Below, piece after piece: positions 5,275 to 5,903 of a stretch of DNA of 5,903 nt; the first letter of the stretch is position 1; each line of letters starts with the position of its first letter. The notes under the pieces were generated by a model. It had not been told where the DNA came from, searched no databases, and saw only the letters and a list, made by a program, of their open reading frames with translations. Origin of the DNA: Bacteroidales bacterium (GTDB taxonomy: Bacteria; Bacteroidota; Bacteroidia; Bacteroidales; WCHB1-69); NCBI GenBank assembly GCA_031273515.1, contig JAISRU010000074.1, forward strand, positions 1 through 5,903, read 5' to 3'. Both the position numbers and the translations under genes were made by a program.

Positions 5275-5903
5275 ATGAGAAAACTATTTGGAATACTTGC
5301 CTTGTGCGTTCTGACGTCGGCAGTGTCGGGACAAAACAAATGTACGATTAGCGGTATCGTCAAGGATGCACGTACACAGGAAGCGCTTTTTTACGCTCAG
5401 ACGGGACTCTTAAAGGCAGCAGACAGCAGTTCTGCAGGAGGTTCGTTCACCAATGAACTTGGGTCTTTTGAAATTACAGACGTTCTGCCGGGGACGTATA
5501 TTTTGCAGGCTTCGTATGTCGGTTATGAGGTTTACCGAAAGGAAATTGTCGTAACAAAAGACAATCGGACAATGAATATGGATACGATTTTGCTGCATCC
5601 TCAAAGCACCACGCTCGAAGGCGTTACGGTATACGGACAAAAACCCGTCTATACTATCGACGGAGAAAAAACAATATACAATGTATCGGAAGACGGCGGC
5701 ATACAGACAGGTACAGCTTCGGACGCTCTCCAAAATGCGCCGGGAGTGGAAGTCGATATTGAAGGAAATATTACCCTGAGAGGAGTTTCAAGTGTCGAAA
5801 TATGGATTAACGACCGTCCCTCGAAACTCAATGCCGAAAATCTGAAAACATATATCCAGCAACTTCCTGCCAATTCGCTCGAAAGGATAGAAGTTATTGC
5901 CAA
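5275..5903 (+). CDS. TonB-dependent receptor, N-terminal part (runs off window end)
   Basis: The ATG at 5275 opens a frame with no stop to the window edge (209 codons). Residues 1-19 are a signal peptide (MRKLFGILALCVLTSAVSG) cut before Gln20. Residues 23-107 form a carboxypeptidase-regulatory-like beta-sandwich (SGIVKDARTQEAL ... GSFEITDVLPGTYILQASYVGY). Residues 113-209 are a plug domain: LEGVTVYGQKPVYTIDGEK, then ASDALQNAPGVEVDIEGNI, TLRGVSSVEIWINDRPSKL and LPANSLERIEVIA. This matches the Bacteroidota outer-membrane beta-barrel receptor family (OMP_b-brl_3 type), which takes up substrates across the outer membrane using TonB energy. The barrel is outside the window, so the ligand is unknown. 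No SusD gene is seen here. The start is well supported by the signal peptide; the 36-base gap to the previous stop suggests co-transcription. Confidence 0.9.
   Translation, partial: MRKLFGILALCVLTSAVSGQNKCTISGIVKDARTQEALFYAQTGLLKAADSSSAGGSFTNELGSFEITDVLPGTYILQASYVGYEVYRKEIVVTKDNRTMNMDTILLHPQSTTLEGVTVYGQKPVYTIDGEKTIYNVSEDGGIQTGTASDALQNAPGVEVDIEGNITLRGVSSVEIWINDRPSKLNAENLKTYIQQLPANSLERIEVIA

Noticed and set aside
5410..5903. Two minus-strand frames near the window end (5410-5733, 5649-5903)
   Set aside because: Both are antisense to the TonB-dependent receptor, which has a signal peptide, regulatory-like domain and plug in one uninterrupted frame.

Overview
The window looks like a piece of a Bacteroidota chromosome, most likely Bacteroidales-like. 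Four signs support this: a C-terminal domain of the gliding-motility/type IX secretion class, a TonB-dependent receptor that starts with a carboxypeptidase-regulatory-like domain, a clear TTTG-N19-TAnnTTTG promoter, and no regular Shine-Dalgarno sites before the genes. Species cannot be told from the sequence alone.

Layout, left to right. Positions 1-84 hold the first 28 codons of a TetR-family regulator on the minus strand, with its own candidate promoter at 125-133. A mosaic of short intergenic repeats fills 85-461. Next comes a minus-strand two-gene unit: a large secreted surface protein (3641 to 1068; signal peptide, cadherin-like region, about four FN3-like repeats, CHU_C-type sorting domain), then riboflavin synthase (1064 to 462) after only 3 bases. 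A terminator-like hairpin lies about 50 bases past ribE. Positions 3642-4326 are a long divergent intergenic region with an imperfect palindrome, a run of small stem-loops, a good Bacteroidota promoter and a REP-like repeat. The plus strand then carries a 303-residue outer-membrane beta-barrel protein (4327-5238) and, 36 bases on, the start of a TonB-dependent receptor (5275 to the window end).

The plus-strand pair is probably one operon for outer-membrane proteins. The minus-strand pair joins a cell-surface protein to a housekeeping flavin enzyme. The tight spacing points to co-transcription and probably translational coupling, but no functional link is visible. The most unusual material is noncoding: the same short repeats occur on both sides of the ribE/surface-protein unit, and the divergent region is almost entirely built of inverted-repeat elements, one of which places a Shine-Dalgarno-like GGAGGT in a hairpin arm 6 bases before a 20-codon ORF. 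I see no CRISPR array, transposase, tRNA, rRNA or defence system.
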